Assembly: GCA_963786975.1 (NCBI GenBank)
Contig: CAWBBE010000008.1
Location: forward strand, 248,001-312,000
DNA from: Palsa-506 sp963786975
Lineage (GTDB): Bacteria; Actinomycetota; Actinomycetes; Streptosporangiales; Streptosporangiaceae
Length of the DNA: 64,000 bases
Reading direction: 5' to 3'
A model generated the notes under the pieces. It searched no databases. It saw nothing but the letters and a program-made list of their open reading frames with translations, and had not been told where the DNA came from. Made by a program: the position numbers and the translations under genes. Shown here one piece after another: positions 53,683 through 62,355 of this stretch (within the stretch, counting starts at the first letter, position 1; the number at the start of each line of letters is the position of its first letter).

Positions 53683-54275
53683 CCGGGATCACCGGGAGCA
53701 CGGCGCTGTGGTATGCCAGCCGCGCGACCGGCATCGTCTGCCTGGTGCTGCTCACCGCCGTCATGGTGCTCGGCATCATGGTCAACCGGCAGGGCAGGCT
53801 GCCCGGGCTGCCCAGGTTCGCGGTCACCGGGCTGCACCGCAACCTGTCGCTGCTGGCCGTCGGATTCCTCGCGGTGCACATCGGGACCGCCATCGCCGAC
53901 CCGTTCGTGACGATCGGGCTGGCGGCCGTGCTGGTACCACTGGCGTCGCCATACCGCCCGCTGTGGATCGGGCTGGGCGCGGTCTCGATCGACCTGATGA
54001 TCGCGCTGATCGTGACCAGCCTGGCCCGGGCGCGGATCGGCCGCGGGCTCTGGCGCGGCGTGCACTGGCTGGCCTACGCGGCCTGGCCGGTCGCGCTCGC
54101 GCACAGCATCGGCAGCAGCGGCGACCTGCGCTCCGGCCCATTGCTCGCGCTCGCCATCGCGTGCACGCTGGCCGTGACCGCGGCGGCCGGCTGGCGGGCA
54201 GTGCACGCGGCCAGGCAGACGCCGCAGCCGCAGCGGGTGGCCGCCCTGCTCTCCAGCCAGGCCGGTGCCCGATGA
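53679..54275 (+). CDS. Ferric-reductase-like transmembrane protein
   Basis: The 198 residues form six predicted spans. The family pattern includes LWYASRATGIVCLVLLTAVM, GLHRNLSLLAVGFLAVHIGT with two candidate heme His, and GVHWLAYAAWPVALAHSIGS with two more. It is a cytochrome b-type membrane electron carrier. It overlaps ApbE upstream and the NuoF-like gene downstream by four bases, so one operon is certain. Confidence 0.85.
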   Translation: MTGITGSTALWYASRATGIVCLVLLTAVMVLGIMVNRQGRLPGLPRFAVTGLHRNLSLLAVGFLAVHIGTAIADPFVTIGLAAVLVPLASPYRPLWIGLGAVSIDLMIALIVTSLARARIGRGLWRGVHWLAYAAWPVALAHSIGSSGDLRSGPLLALAIACTLAVTAAAGWRAVHAARQTPQPQRVAALLSSQAGAR

Positions 54276-55584
54276 CCGCCGGCTGCACCAGCCTGATGAA
54301 CCCGGGCCGCCCCAGCCTGGCCGGCCAGCCGGCGCAGTTCCTCCCCCGGCTGCTGCCTGCCGACGGCCGCCGGCCGGGCTGCCCGCTCACCTGGCCCGGC
54401 ACGGGCCGGTTCCGTACCGCGGCAGTGCCGGGCCGCTGATCGCCGAGCTGCGCGAATCCGGCCTGACCGGGCGCGGCGGCGCGGCATTCCCGGTGCACAG
54501 GAAGCTCACGGCGGTCGCCGCGGCCAGGCGGCGGCCGGTGGTGGTGGCCAACGGCGCGGAAAGCGAGCCGCTGAGCGCGAAGGACAAGACGCTGCTGCGG
54601 TACGCACCGCACCTGGTACTCGACGGGCTGCAGCTGGCCGCCGAGGCGGTGGGCGCCCGCCGCGCAGTGCTCTACCTGCACGAGGATCTTCCGCTGCACG
54701 CATCGCTGGGCGAGCTTATCTTTGAACGGAGGATCAACGGGCTGGACCGCGCCGCCTTGGACCTCGTGCTCGCCCCGCCCAGATTCCTGTCCGGGCAGGA
54801 GACGTCCGTGGTCAGCGTGCTCAACGGCGGCCCGGCGCAGCCGGCGTTCACGCCGCCGCGCACGTTCGAGCGCGGCGTCGGCGGCCTGCCGACATTGGTG
54901 CAGAACGTCGAGACCCTGGCTCACCTGGCGCTGATCGCCCGCTACGGCGCGGCCTGGTTCCGCGGCCTCGGCACGGCGGCCGAGCCGGGCAGCATGCTGG
55001 CCAGCATCCGGCAGGCGGACGGCCTGCCGGCCGTCACCGAGGCCGCCATCGGCACCCCGCTGCGGGAGCTGGTCGCCCTCGGCGATCACGTACAGGCCGT
55101 GCTGGTCGGCGGCTACCACGGCAGCTGGCTGCCGGCCGGCCAGGCCGGGCAGCTCTCGCTGAGCAACGCTGCGCTGCGGCCGGCCGGCGCGGCCGCGGGC
55201 GCGGGCGTCCTGGCCGCCCTCCCGGCCGGGCACTGCGGCCTGGCTGAGACCGCCCGGGTGGCCCGCTACCTGGCGCTGGAGTCAGCCGGCCAGTGCGGCC
55301 CCTGCCTGAACGGGCTGCCGCGGATCGCGACGGCGCTTGGCGAGCTGGCCGGCCCCGGCGCCCGCGGATCCGTTATAAATGATCTTGAGCGGTGGGCCGG
55401 GCTGGCTGACGGGCGCGGCGCTTGTCATCATCCCGATGGCACCGTCAGGTTCGTCCGCAGCGCGCTGCGGGTGTTCGGCGCCGAGATCCGCCGCCATAGG
55501 CAGGGCAGCTGCACGGCGGTGACCAGCCAGCCGTTCCTGCCGGTGCCTGCCGGGCCGGCTGCCGGGACCGGCTGGAGCCGGTGA
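54272..55584 (+). CDS. NuoF-like NADH dehydrogenase subunit, frameshifted near the start
   Basis: The start ATG 54272 (MTAGCTSLMNPGRPSLAG) overlaps the previous stop. A shift near 54380 leads into the main frame. Features are the FMN/NADH site (LTGRGGAAFPVHRKL, VVVANGAESEPLSAKDKTLL), an SLBB-like part (LGDHVQAVLVGGYHGSWL) and a Cys-rich iron-sulfur end (SAGQCGPCLNGLPR, ending near GACHHPDGT). It resembles the flavoprotein subunit of complex I and may feed electrons from NAD(P)H to the ferredoxin and membrane partner. Confidence 0.82.
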
Positions 55585-55787
55585 TGAGCAAGCAGCTGCG
55601 GGTGAACCCGATCGCCTGCTCCGGGCACGGCCTGTGCGCCGAGTTGCTGCCCGAGCTGATCACGCTGGACGAGTGGGGCTACCCGGTGCTCGACAGCCGG
55701 CCGGTGCCGCACGGCCTGGACCGCGCCGCGCGCCGCGCGGTGGCCAGCTGCCCGGCGCTCGCGCTGCTGCTGTCCCGCGCGCCGTGA
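55584..55787 (+). CDS. 3Fe-4S-type ferredoxin
   Basis: The 67 residues contain CSGHGLC then ASCPALALLL: three cluster cysteines in the C-x5-C and distant CP pattern of single-cluster P450-type ferredoxins. The ATG overlaps the NuoF-like stop (TGATG). It is a small cytoplasmic electron carrier for the operon. Confidence 0.88.
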   Translation: MSKQLRVNPIACSGHGLCAELLPELITLDEWGYPVLDSRPVPHGLDRAARRAVASCPALALLLSRAP

Positions 55788-55816
55788 CGGGCCGGCCACC
55801 AGCCGGGCGGGCAGAT

Positions 55817-55888
55817 TTGAGCGCAGGCGCAGGGTTCAGCGCAGGCGCAGGGTTCAGCGCAGGCTCAGAGTTCAGAGCAAGCTCAGAG
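55817..55888 (+). promoter_or_regulatory. Four tandem 18-bp repeats upstream of the response-regulator gene
   Basis: Units start at 55817, 55835, 55853 and 55871; the consensus is TTCAGCGCAGGCGCAGGG, drifting to TTCAGAGCAAGCTCAGAG. OmpR-type regulators bind tandem direct repeats, so this is a likely autoregulatory site 45 bases before the start. Confidence 0.6.
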
Positions 55889-55932
55889 CAAGCACAGAGG
55901 ATCTCCGTGGCTAGCGCGCGCATGCTGGGAAC

Positions 55933-56691
55933 ATGATGAGCATGACCGCACAGCCGCAGCCGTCCCGCGGTGGCCAGGAGCCGCCGCTGCGGCGGGCGGA
56001 CGGCACGCCGATCCGCGTTCTCGTGGTCGACGACGAGCCCAGCCTGGCCGAGCTGCTGGCCAGCGTGCTGCGCTACGAGGGCTGGGAGATCCAGACCGCG
56101 GGCGACGGGCTCGGCGCGGTCCGCGCTGCCCGGGACTTCCGGCCCGATGCCGTCGTGCTCGACGTGATGCTGCCGGATCTGAGCGGGCTGGAGGTGCTCG
56201 GGCGGCTGCGCGCCGAGCTGCCGCACGTATGCGTGCTGTTCCTGACCGCGCGGGACGCCGTCGAGGACCGGGTGGCCGGGATCACGGCCGGCGGCGACGA
56301 CTACGTGACGAAGCCGTTCAGCCTGGAAGAGGTGCTGGCCCGGCTGCGCGGCCTGCTCCGCCGGGCGGGCATCGCCCGCGCCCGCGGCGGGGCTGAGCTG
56401 ACGGTCGGTGACCTGGCCATGGACGAGGAGGCCAGAGAGGTCCGCCGGGACGGCGACCTGATCGAGCTGACCGCCACCGAGTTCGAGCTGCTGCGGTTCC
56501 TGATGCGCCACCCGCGCCGGGTACTGTCCAAGGCGCAGATCCTGGACCGGGTATGGAACTACGACTTCGGCGGCCAGGCGCATGTCGTCGAGTTGTACAT
56601 CAGCTACCTGCGGAAGAAGGTCGACAGCGGCCGGGAGCCGATGATCCACACCGTCCGGGGCGTCGGCTACGTGCTCAAGCCGTCCGGATGA
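55933..56691 (+). CDS. OmpR-family response regulator
   Basis: The 252-residue protein has a receiver domain with the acidic pair VVDDEPS, phospho-acceptor Asp77 (AVVLDVMLPDLSG) and conserved Lys (YVTKPFSLEE). The C-terminal winged helix (LTATEFELLRFLMRHPRRVL, then DRVWNYDFGGQAHVVELYIS) is complete. It pairs with the sensor kinase 21 bases downstream. ATG 55933 or 55942 could be used. Confidence 0.93.
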   Translation: MMSMTAQPQPSRGGQEPPLRRADGTPIRVLVVDDEPSLAELLASVLRYEGWEIQTAGDGLGAVRAARDFRPDAVVLDVMLPDLSGLEVLGRLRAELPHVCVLFLTARDAVEDRVAGITAGGDDYVTKPFSLEEVLARLRGLLRRAGIARARGGAELTVGDLAMDEEAREVRRDGDLIELTATEFELLRFLMRHPRRVLSKAQILDRVWNYDFGGQAHVVELYISYLRKKVDSGREPMIHTVRGVGYVLKPSG

Positions 56692-56712
56692 GGCCCGGGG
56701 GCTGATGCGGCT

Positions 56713-58338
56713 ATGAACGACGCGGCTGCGCGCGGACGACGGCGCGACGGCCTGCGGTCCTGGCTGGCCGGGCGGACGCTGCGCGGGCGGCTGATCGCCG
56801 GGCTGCTCGCGCTGCTCGCCGTCGCCTGCGCCGGCGTCGGCCTGGTCACCTACCTCGCGCTGCGCGGCTTTCTCTTCCACGGCCTGGACCAGCAGCTCGG
56901 CGCGGCGAAGATGCGCTACGTGGATTGCGTGCAGCACAGGGGCGGCCCGCCGCCGCCGCCTGACTACGACGACGCGAGGCCACCGCGGCAGGTGCCGAAT
57001 TGCGGCAACGAGATCCCCGGCCTGGCGGCGGGCACGTTCAGCGCCCGGCTGGTCAAGTACACGGTCACCAACGCGCACATCGTGGCCGGCACGTGCACGC
57101 TGTCCGCCGCCGACAAGACGGTGCTCACCCGGCTGCCGGTCAATGGCGAGCCTTACAGCCGGGATCTGCCGTCCGCGCACGGCGACTACCGGCTGACCGC
57201 GGTGCGCTCCGCGGATGGCGACGTGCTCGTCACCGGCCTGCCGCTGGCTGACCTGCAGTCGACCCTGCACAGCGTCGAGCTGGCCGAGATCATCGTGTTC
57301 TCCGCCGCGCTGCTGCTCACCGGCGTGATCGGCGCCGGCTGGGTGCGGGTCTCGCTGCGGCCGCTGCGGCGGGTGACCGCCACCGCCGCCGAGGTGACCA
57401 GGCTGCCGCTGGCCAGCGGTGACGTGGCGCTGCCGAACCGGGTGCCCGGTGCCGACCCGCGGACCGAAGTGGGCCAGCTGGGCGTGGCGTTCAACCGGAT
57501 GCTGGGGCACGTGGAGGCGGCGCTGGCCCGGCGGCACGCCAGCGAGGCCAGGCTGCGCGGGTTCGCGGCCGACGCCAGCCACGAGCTGCGCACCCCGCTG
57601 GCCGCGATCCGCGGCTACGCGGAGCTGGCCCGCCGGCACCAGGGCGAGCTGCCCGCCGAGGTGGCGCACGCGCTGTCCCGGGTGGAGGCGGAGTCGGCCC
57701 GGATGAGCGGCCTCGTGGACGACCTGCTGCTGCTGGCCAGGCTCGATGCCGGGCGGCCGCTGGCGGCTAACCCGGTGGACCTGACCAGGCTGGTGCTGGA
57801 TGCGGCCAGCGACGCCAGGGCGGCCGCGCCGGCCCACCGGTTCCGGCTGGACCTGCCCGGCGAGCCGGTCATGGTCCGCGGCGACGAGCACCGGCTGCGG
57901 CAGGTGCTCGCGAACCTGGTGAGCAACGCGGCCAGGCACACCCCGCGGGGCACGACGGTGACGATCGCGCTGTCCCAGCGCAGCGGCTCGCCCGCGTCCG
58001 GCCCGGACGGCAGGACCGGGCGGGACAGCCGCGCCGGGCGGGACAGCCGCGGCGGGCGGGACAGCCGCGCCGGACGGGCCGGGTCGGCGGTGCTCAGCGT
58101 GACCGATGACGGTCCCGGCATCCCGGCCGAGCTGCAGCCGGAGTTGTTCGAGCGGTTCGTGCGCGGGGATACCTCACGGTCCAGGGCGGCCGGCAGCACC
58201 GGCCTGGGGCTGGCCATCGTGGACGCCGTCGTGGCCGCGCATCAGGGTCATGTCGATGTCGCCAGCCAGCCGGGCCGGACCGTGTTCACCATCACGCTGC
58301 CGCTGCCCGCCGGGGCCAGCTCCCCCGCCCCGTACTGA
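56713..58338 (+). CDS. Sensor histidine kinase with a Gly-Arg-Asp-Ser repeat insert
   Basis: The 541 residues comprise a first membrane span at about 24-46, an extracytoplasmic sensor of about 145 residues, a second span (IIVFSAALLLTGVIGAGWV), HAMP, and a HisKA box with His290 (DASHELRTPLAAIRG). The ATPase domain has the N box (LANLVSNAARHTP) and G boxes (VTDDGPGIPAEL, STGLGLAIV). Between N and G boxes lies an unusual insert of three perfect 18-bp units (58018-58071) coding for GRDSRA-type repeats. The start is ATG. Confidence 0.92.
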   Translation: MNDAAARGRRRDGLRSWLAGRTLRGRLIAGLLALLAVACAGVGLVTYLALRGFLFHGLDQQLGAAKMRYVDCVQHRGGPPPPPDYDDARPPRQVPNCGNEIPGLAAGTFSARLVKYTVTNAHIVAGTCTLSAADKTVLTRLPVNGEPYSRDLPSAHGDYRLTAVRSADGDVLVTGLPLADLQSTLHSVELAEIIVFSAALLLTGVIGAGWVRVSLRPLRRVTATAAEVTRLPLASGDVALPNRVPGADPRTEVGQLGVAFNRMLGHVEAALARRHASEARLRGFAADASHELRTPLAAIRGYAELARRHQGELPAEVAHALSRVEAESARMSGLVDDLLLLARLDAGRPLAANPVDLTRLVLDAASDARAAAPAHRFRLDLPGEPVMVRGDEHRLRQVLANLVSNAARHTPRGTTVTIALSQRSGSPASGPDGRTGRDSRAGRDSRGGRDSRAGRAGSAVLSVTDDGPGIPAELQPELFERFVRGDTSRSRAAGSTGLGLAIVDAVVAAHQGHVDVASQPGRTVFTITLPLPAGASSPAPY

Positions 58339-58451
58339 CCGGCTCGTCCGGGCCGGCCCGCCAGCGTCAGGCGCGCGCCGGTCTTGCCCGGTCGCGCCGG
58401 CCGGACCCGGCCCCCAGGTCCGGCCCCGGGTCCGGCGGCCGCGGCCGGGCG

Positions 58452-59723
58452 CTACGGGTTGCGCACGAATACCCCGCCCGATCGCGAGCCGCCCGGCTGC
58501 GGATCGGGCGGCGCGGGCAGCTGCGCCCTGGCTGACTCGACCGTGCAGAGCCACCCCAGGCAGCCGATGGCGAGGCCGATTACCGGACCGGCGACAAGGA
58601 AGAACATCCACACCGCCGATGCCGCGGTACATTGCCCGGCGTGTGCCGCCGGGCCCGGGCACGCGGCGGCGAAGCGGACCGCGGGGGCGGCCCGGAAAAA
58701 GGGCAGCATCAGCGCGGCGGTAGCGCCGGTCAGCGGGCCGGCCGCCAGGAGCTGCCGGAGCTGGGCCCGCCGCAGCGCCAGCGGATCATCGCTGCCCCGG
58801 GCGCGCCGTGCCGCCACCACTCCCGCCGCGGCCGTTCCCGCTGCGATCACCGCGACCAGCACTGCCAGCAGCAGCAGCGGATCGGTCTTGGGGTGCAGGC
58901 CCGGCGCCGGCGCCGAACGGGACGGGTTCCACAGCGCGACCACGAGGAGGCCGCCGGCGGTGCCGATTCCGGCGCAGATGGCCAGCGTCGCCGGGGTCAC
59001 CGGCGACCGCCGCGTGGTCACCGCGAGGAGCCCGGCCACGTACACGGTGATCAGCACCTGCAGCGGCGCCACCGTGATCAGCAGTACCAGCCCGGCGGCG
59101 GCGGCCAGCCACGCCACCAGCAGTGGGTGGATCTGCGGCCGCCGCGACCTGACGATCAGGACCGCCGCCAGGGCGGCAGCGATCAGCCCCAGGCTCGCCG
59201 CCTCCCGGGCCCAGCCGCTGCCCGGCCAGATGGCCACGCCGGAGCTGGCGAAATGCTCGAGCCGGGCAATGTCCAGGACCAGGACCAGCACCGCCGCGCC
59301 GCCGCCGGCCCGCACCGCCCGCGCCGCGACACTATGCCCGACCGGGCCGAACACCCCGCGCCGCCGGGCCACCCAGGGCAACCCGGCTAGCAGCGCCAGC
59401 ACCAGCACCACCCGGACTTTGTCCCACCCGGCATCCCGGCCGGCCAGCGCCCCGCTCCAGAAGTACCGCAGCACCGCCGCCGCGGTCACCGCGACCGCCG
59501 CGATGGCCAGCCAGTAACCGATCCTCCGGATCATCCGTGCCTCCCTCGCCAGCAGCCACACCCCGCCCGCCAGCCAGCCCAGCCTGGCCGCCCCGGCCGG
59601 CACCTGCCCGGCCTCCGCCCGCACCGCCTCGGCCCACCCCCGCCGCCCCGGCGGCGCCAGCCCCGCGCACCGCCCCAGCAGCCGGTCCGCCGCCCGCGTC
59701 ACCCGCTCCAGCACCCGGTCCAT
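58452..59723 (-). CDS. Polytopic membrane protein linked to a PadR regulator
   Basis: The protein is 423 residues from ATG 59723, which overlaps the PadR stop (TGATG). About ten hydrophobic segments follow an N-terminal amphipathic part (RVTRAADRLLGRCAGLAPPG, then WAEAVRAEAGQVP). Such permease-like proteins are often paired with PadR regulators in actinobacteria. There is no ATP-binding motif, and the function is unknown. The C-terminus is short and polar. Confidence 0.75.
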   Translation of the reverse strand: MDRVLERVTRAADRLLGRCAGLAPPGRRGWAEAVRAEAGQVPAGAARLGWLAGGVWLLAREARMIRRIGYWLAIAAVAVTAAAVLRYFWSGALAGRDAGWDKVRVVLVLALLAGLPWVARRRGVFGPVGHSVAARAVRAGGGAAVLVLVLDIARLEHFASSGVAIWPGSGWAREAASLGLIAAALAAVLIVRSRRPQIHPLLVAWLAAAAGLVLLITVAPLQVLITVYVAGLLAVTTRRSPVTPATLAICAGIGTAGGLLVVALWNPSRSAPAPGLHPKTDPLLLLAVLVAVIAAGTAAAGVVAARRARGSDDPLALRRAQLRQLLAAGPLTGATAALMLPFFRAAPAVRFAAACPGPAAHAGQCTAASAVWMFFLVAGPVIGLAIGCLGWLCTVESARAQLPAPPDPQPGGSRSGGVFVRNP

Positions 59724-60067
59724 CACAGCCCCTCCCCGGCCAGCCCGCGCCGCGGCGCGGCGGCCGGCCGCCGCGCCGCGCGCGGCGCCGCGGCCGGCGT
59801 GGCGGCCAGCGCCGCCTCGGCCCGGGCCAGCCCGTCCCCGCTGAGCCGGTACCGGTGCCGCGGCGGCCGCCCGGCCGGGCGGCCCTCCTCCCAGCACGCC
59901 TCCAGCAGCCCCCGGTCCGCCAGCCGCACCAGGATCGGGTACAGCGTCCCGGACTTCAGCCCCGTCTGCCGCGCCAGGTCATACCCATGCCGCCACTGCG
60001 ACGGCGCGGCGGCCAGCGCCGCGAGCACCAGCAGCGTCTGAGCGGAAAACCCGGTACCACGAGCCAC
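59723..60067 (-). CDS. PadR-family transcriptional regulator
   Basis: The 114-residue protein has a winged helix (GYDLARQTGLKSGTLYPILV, then RLADRGLLEACWEEG) and a wing region ending RHRYRLSGDGLARAEAAL. PadR proteins repress their own operon. The site AGGTAGAGTA near 60084 may belong to its promoter. It is translationally coupled to the membrane protein. Confidence 0.9.
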   Translation of the reverse strand: MARGTGFSAQTLLVLAALAAAPSQWRHGYDLARQTGLKSGTLYPILVRLADRGLLEACWEEGRPAGRPPRHRYRLSGDGLARAEAALAATPAAAPRAARRPAAAPRRGLAGEGL

Positions 60068-60311
60068 CGGGCTATGCTATCTAGGTAGAGTAATTCGAGG
60101 GAAGAGACACCGGGGGGTTTTCCCCGGCGGTCATGCCTTCGATGATGCCGGTTCATCGCACCGCCCGGGCATGGTCCTGCATCCGTCCCCGCTATCTGCG
60201 CCGGACCCGGCCGCGCGGGTGGCCGCCGGCGGGCCACCAGTTCGCTGGCGTGGCGGCCGACCACCCTCAAGTCGCCCGCCCAGACCGCCCCGCCGGCCCA
60301 GACTCTGCTGG

Positions 60312-60794
60312 CTAGAGCATCAGGCCCATCACGATCGAGTCCCAGAGCTCCCCGTTCGCCCGCCGGTACTGCTTTACCCGCCGCCCTTCCACGGTGAAGC
60401 CGGTCTTGCGGTACACCGCGATCGCCGCCGTATTGTGCGCGAACACCTCAAGGCAGAGCTTGTGCAGCCGCTGGCCGCGCGCCCAGCCGACTGCTGCCTG
60501 CACCAGCGCCGAACCCACCCCGCGGCCGCGCCAGTCGCGGCTGACGCACATCCCGAACTCGCCGAAGCCATGACGGCTGGCCTCGACGTGCAGCATCCCG
60601 ACGACCTGGCCGCCAGCGACCGCGACGACCGACCCGGCGGCGCTGCCCGCGAACACGCCGGCCCGCTCCTCGACATCGACCGGCGGCTCGGTCGCGATCC
60701 CGTCACGCTCCCCGGCCACCGCGGCGAAAAGCTCCGCCATCGCCCGCGCATCGCCCGCCCGCGCCGGTCTCACCACGAACTCCGCCATCGGCAT
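60312..60794 (-). CDS. GNAT-family N-acetyltransferase
   Basis: The 160-residue protein has the acetyl-CoA binding signature MCVSRDWRGRGVGSALVQAA, followed by LCLEVFAHNTAAIAVYRKTG and FTVEGRRVKQY. The layout is that of RimI/phosphinothricin-acetyltransferase-like enzymes. The substrate is unknown. ATG 60794 or the ATG two codons on may be used. Confidence 0.88.
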   Translation of the reverse strand: MPMAEFVVRPARAGDARAMAELFAAVAGERDGIATEPPVDVEERAGVFAGSAAGSVVAVAGGQVVGMLHVEASRHGFGEFGMCVSRDWRGRGVGSALVQAAVGWARGQRLHKLCLEVFAHNTAAIAVYRKTGFTVEGRRVKQYRRANGELWDSIVMGLML

Positions 60795-60846
60795 ATGCTC
60801 GCACCCGCGCCTGCGCTCGCCGTCCTGCTACGGAGGATCCGGCTAC

Positions 60847-60896
60847 CACGGAGGATCCGGCACGCGCTGACGAGCCCTATCCTCCGTGATCACGGA
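60847..60896. promoter_or_regulatory. Hairpin and overlapping palindrome upstream of the GNAT and GT2 genes
   Basis: CACGGAGGAT at 60847 pairs with ATCCTCCGTG at 60879, and the latter overlaps a 12-bp palindrome CCGTGATCACGG (60885-60896). A direct copy of CGGAGGATCCGGC precedes it at 60831. It lies between divergent genes, so it may be an operator. Confidence 0.45.
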
Positions 60897-60969
60897 GACC
60901 GGGCCGGTTCATAGGCGGCGCAGATGATCAGCTCAGGGGCGGCCGAGTGTGCTCGCCGAGTGTTGAGCC

Positions 60970-62355
60970 ATGACACCGCTAGACGGATTGCTCGAGCAGG
61001 ACCACCGGCTGCCGGTCAACCGCCGGGCGGCGCCCGTGGTGGAGATCGTGATCCCGGTCCGCGACGAGGAGCGCGACCTCGGCCCGAGCGTGCGCAGGCT
61101 GGATAGCTTCCTGCGCAGCCGGTTCCCGTTTTCCGCGCGGATCACCATCGCCGACAACGGCAGCGCGGACGGGACGTGGGCCGTGGCGGCCGGGCTGGCC
61201 GCCGAGCTTGACTCCGTCCGGGCCGTCCGGCTCGCGCAGCCCGGCCGCGGCCGGGCGCTGCGTTCGATCTGGGCGGCCAGCGAAGCCGGCGTGCTGGCCT
61301 ACATGGATGTCGATTTGTCGACCGACCTGAACGCGCTGCTGCCGCTGGTAGCGCCGCTGGTCTCCGGGCACAGCGACGTGGCCATCGGCACCCGGCTGGC
61401 CCGCGGCGCCCGGGTGATCAGGGGCCCGCGGCGGGAGATCATCTCCCGCGGCTACAACCTGCTGCTGCACGCGACGCTCGGGGCCCGGTTCTCCGACGCG
61501 CAGTGCGGGTTCAAGGCGATCAGCGCGGCGCGGGCCCGGGTGCTGCTGCCGCTGACCGGGGATCCCGGCTGGTTCTTCGACACCGAGTTGCTCGTGCTCG
61601 CCCAGCGGGCCGGGCTGCGGATCCACGAGGTGCCGGTCGACTGGACCGACGACGCCGACTCCCGGGTGCACATCCTCGCGACCGTCCTCGCCGACCTGCG
61701 CGGCATCGCCCGGCTCGGCTGGGGGCTGCTGCGCGGCAGCATCGTGGTCCCGTTCCTCGGCGCCGCCGAGCCGCCGCCCCGGCACTGGCCGGATCCGGCG
61801 GGCGAGGCTGGCCCCGGCCGGCCCCGGCCGGGCGGAAGCTGGCCCGCCGCGGGCCTGCCGGACGGGACCACCGGCGGGAGCGGCCGGCTGCACCGGCAGC
61901 TTGCCGGGTTCGCGGTGGTCGGCGCCGTCAGCACGGCCGCGTACATCGCGCTGTACCTCGTGCTCCGCGGCGCGCTGCCGGCTGCAGCTGGCGAACGCGG
62001 TCAGCCTGCTGGCCACCGCGGCCGGCAATACTGCCGCGAACCGGCGGTACACCTTCGGCATCCGCGGCCGCCCGGGCGCTGGCCGGCACCAGGCCCGCGG
62101 CCTGCTGGCCTTCGGGGCCGGCCTGCTGCTGACCGCCGCCGCGCTGGCCGGCCTGCACGCCGCGGATCCGCGGCCCGGGCGCGGCCTCGAGGTGCTCGTC
62201 CTGGTGGGCGCCTGCTGGCCACGATCCTGCGATTCGCGCTGTACCGGAGCTGGGTATTCGGCGGCGGCGGCCATCGGACCCCCCGTATCAGGACGGACGT
62301 CAGCTACCGCTGCCCTGGCCAGTCCGGCAGTGCCGAGAAGGGAAACCAGCCATGA
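60970..62355 (+). CDS. GT2 glycosyltransferase fused to a GtrA-like membrane domain, frameshifted
   Basis: Residues about 20-260 form a GT-A domain (VVEIVIPVRDEERDLG, ADNGSADGTWAV, the metal-site YMDVDLSTDLNALL, then SDAQCGFKAISA) like dolichyl/polyprenyl-phosphate sugar transferases. After a Pro/Gly linker, GtrA spans begin (LAGFAVVGAVSTAAYIALYL). A shift near 61985 and a compensating one near 62215 remove the middle; the natural reading is LANAVSLLATAAGNTAANRR. The end LLATILRFALYRSWVFG is back in frame. It probably makes or flips a polyprenyl-phosphate sugar for the GT39 enzyme next door. Confidence 0.82.
   Translation: MTPLDGLLEQDHRLPVNRRAAPVVEIVIPVRDEERDLGPSVRRLDSFLRSRFPFSARITIADNGSADGTWAVAAGLAAELDSVRAVRLAQPGRGRALRSIWAASEAGVLAYMDVDLSTDLNALLPLVAPLVSGHSDVAIGTRLARGARVIRGPRREIISRGYNLLLHATLGARFSDAQCGFKAISAARARVLLPLTGDPGWFFDTELLVLAQRAGLRIHEVPVDWTDDADSRVHILATVLADLRGIARLGWGLLRGSIVVPFLGAAEPPPRHWPDPAGEAGPGRPRPGGSWPAAGLPDGTTGGSGRLHRQLAGFAVVGAVSTAAYIALYLVLRGALPAAAGERGQPAGHRGRQYCREPAVHLRHPRPPGRWPAPGPRPAGLRGRPAADRRRAGRPARRGSAARARPRGARPGGRLLATILRFALYRSWVFGGGGHRTPRIRTDVSYRCPGQSGSAEKGNQP

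Noticed and set aside
55660..57939. A 759-residue minus-strand open frame
   Set aside because: It is the shadow of the response-regulator and sensor-kinase genes, whose motifs are complete.
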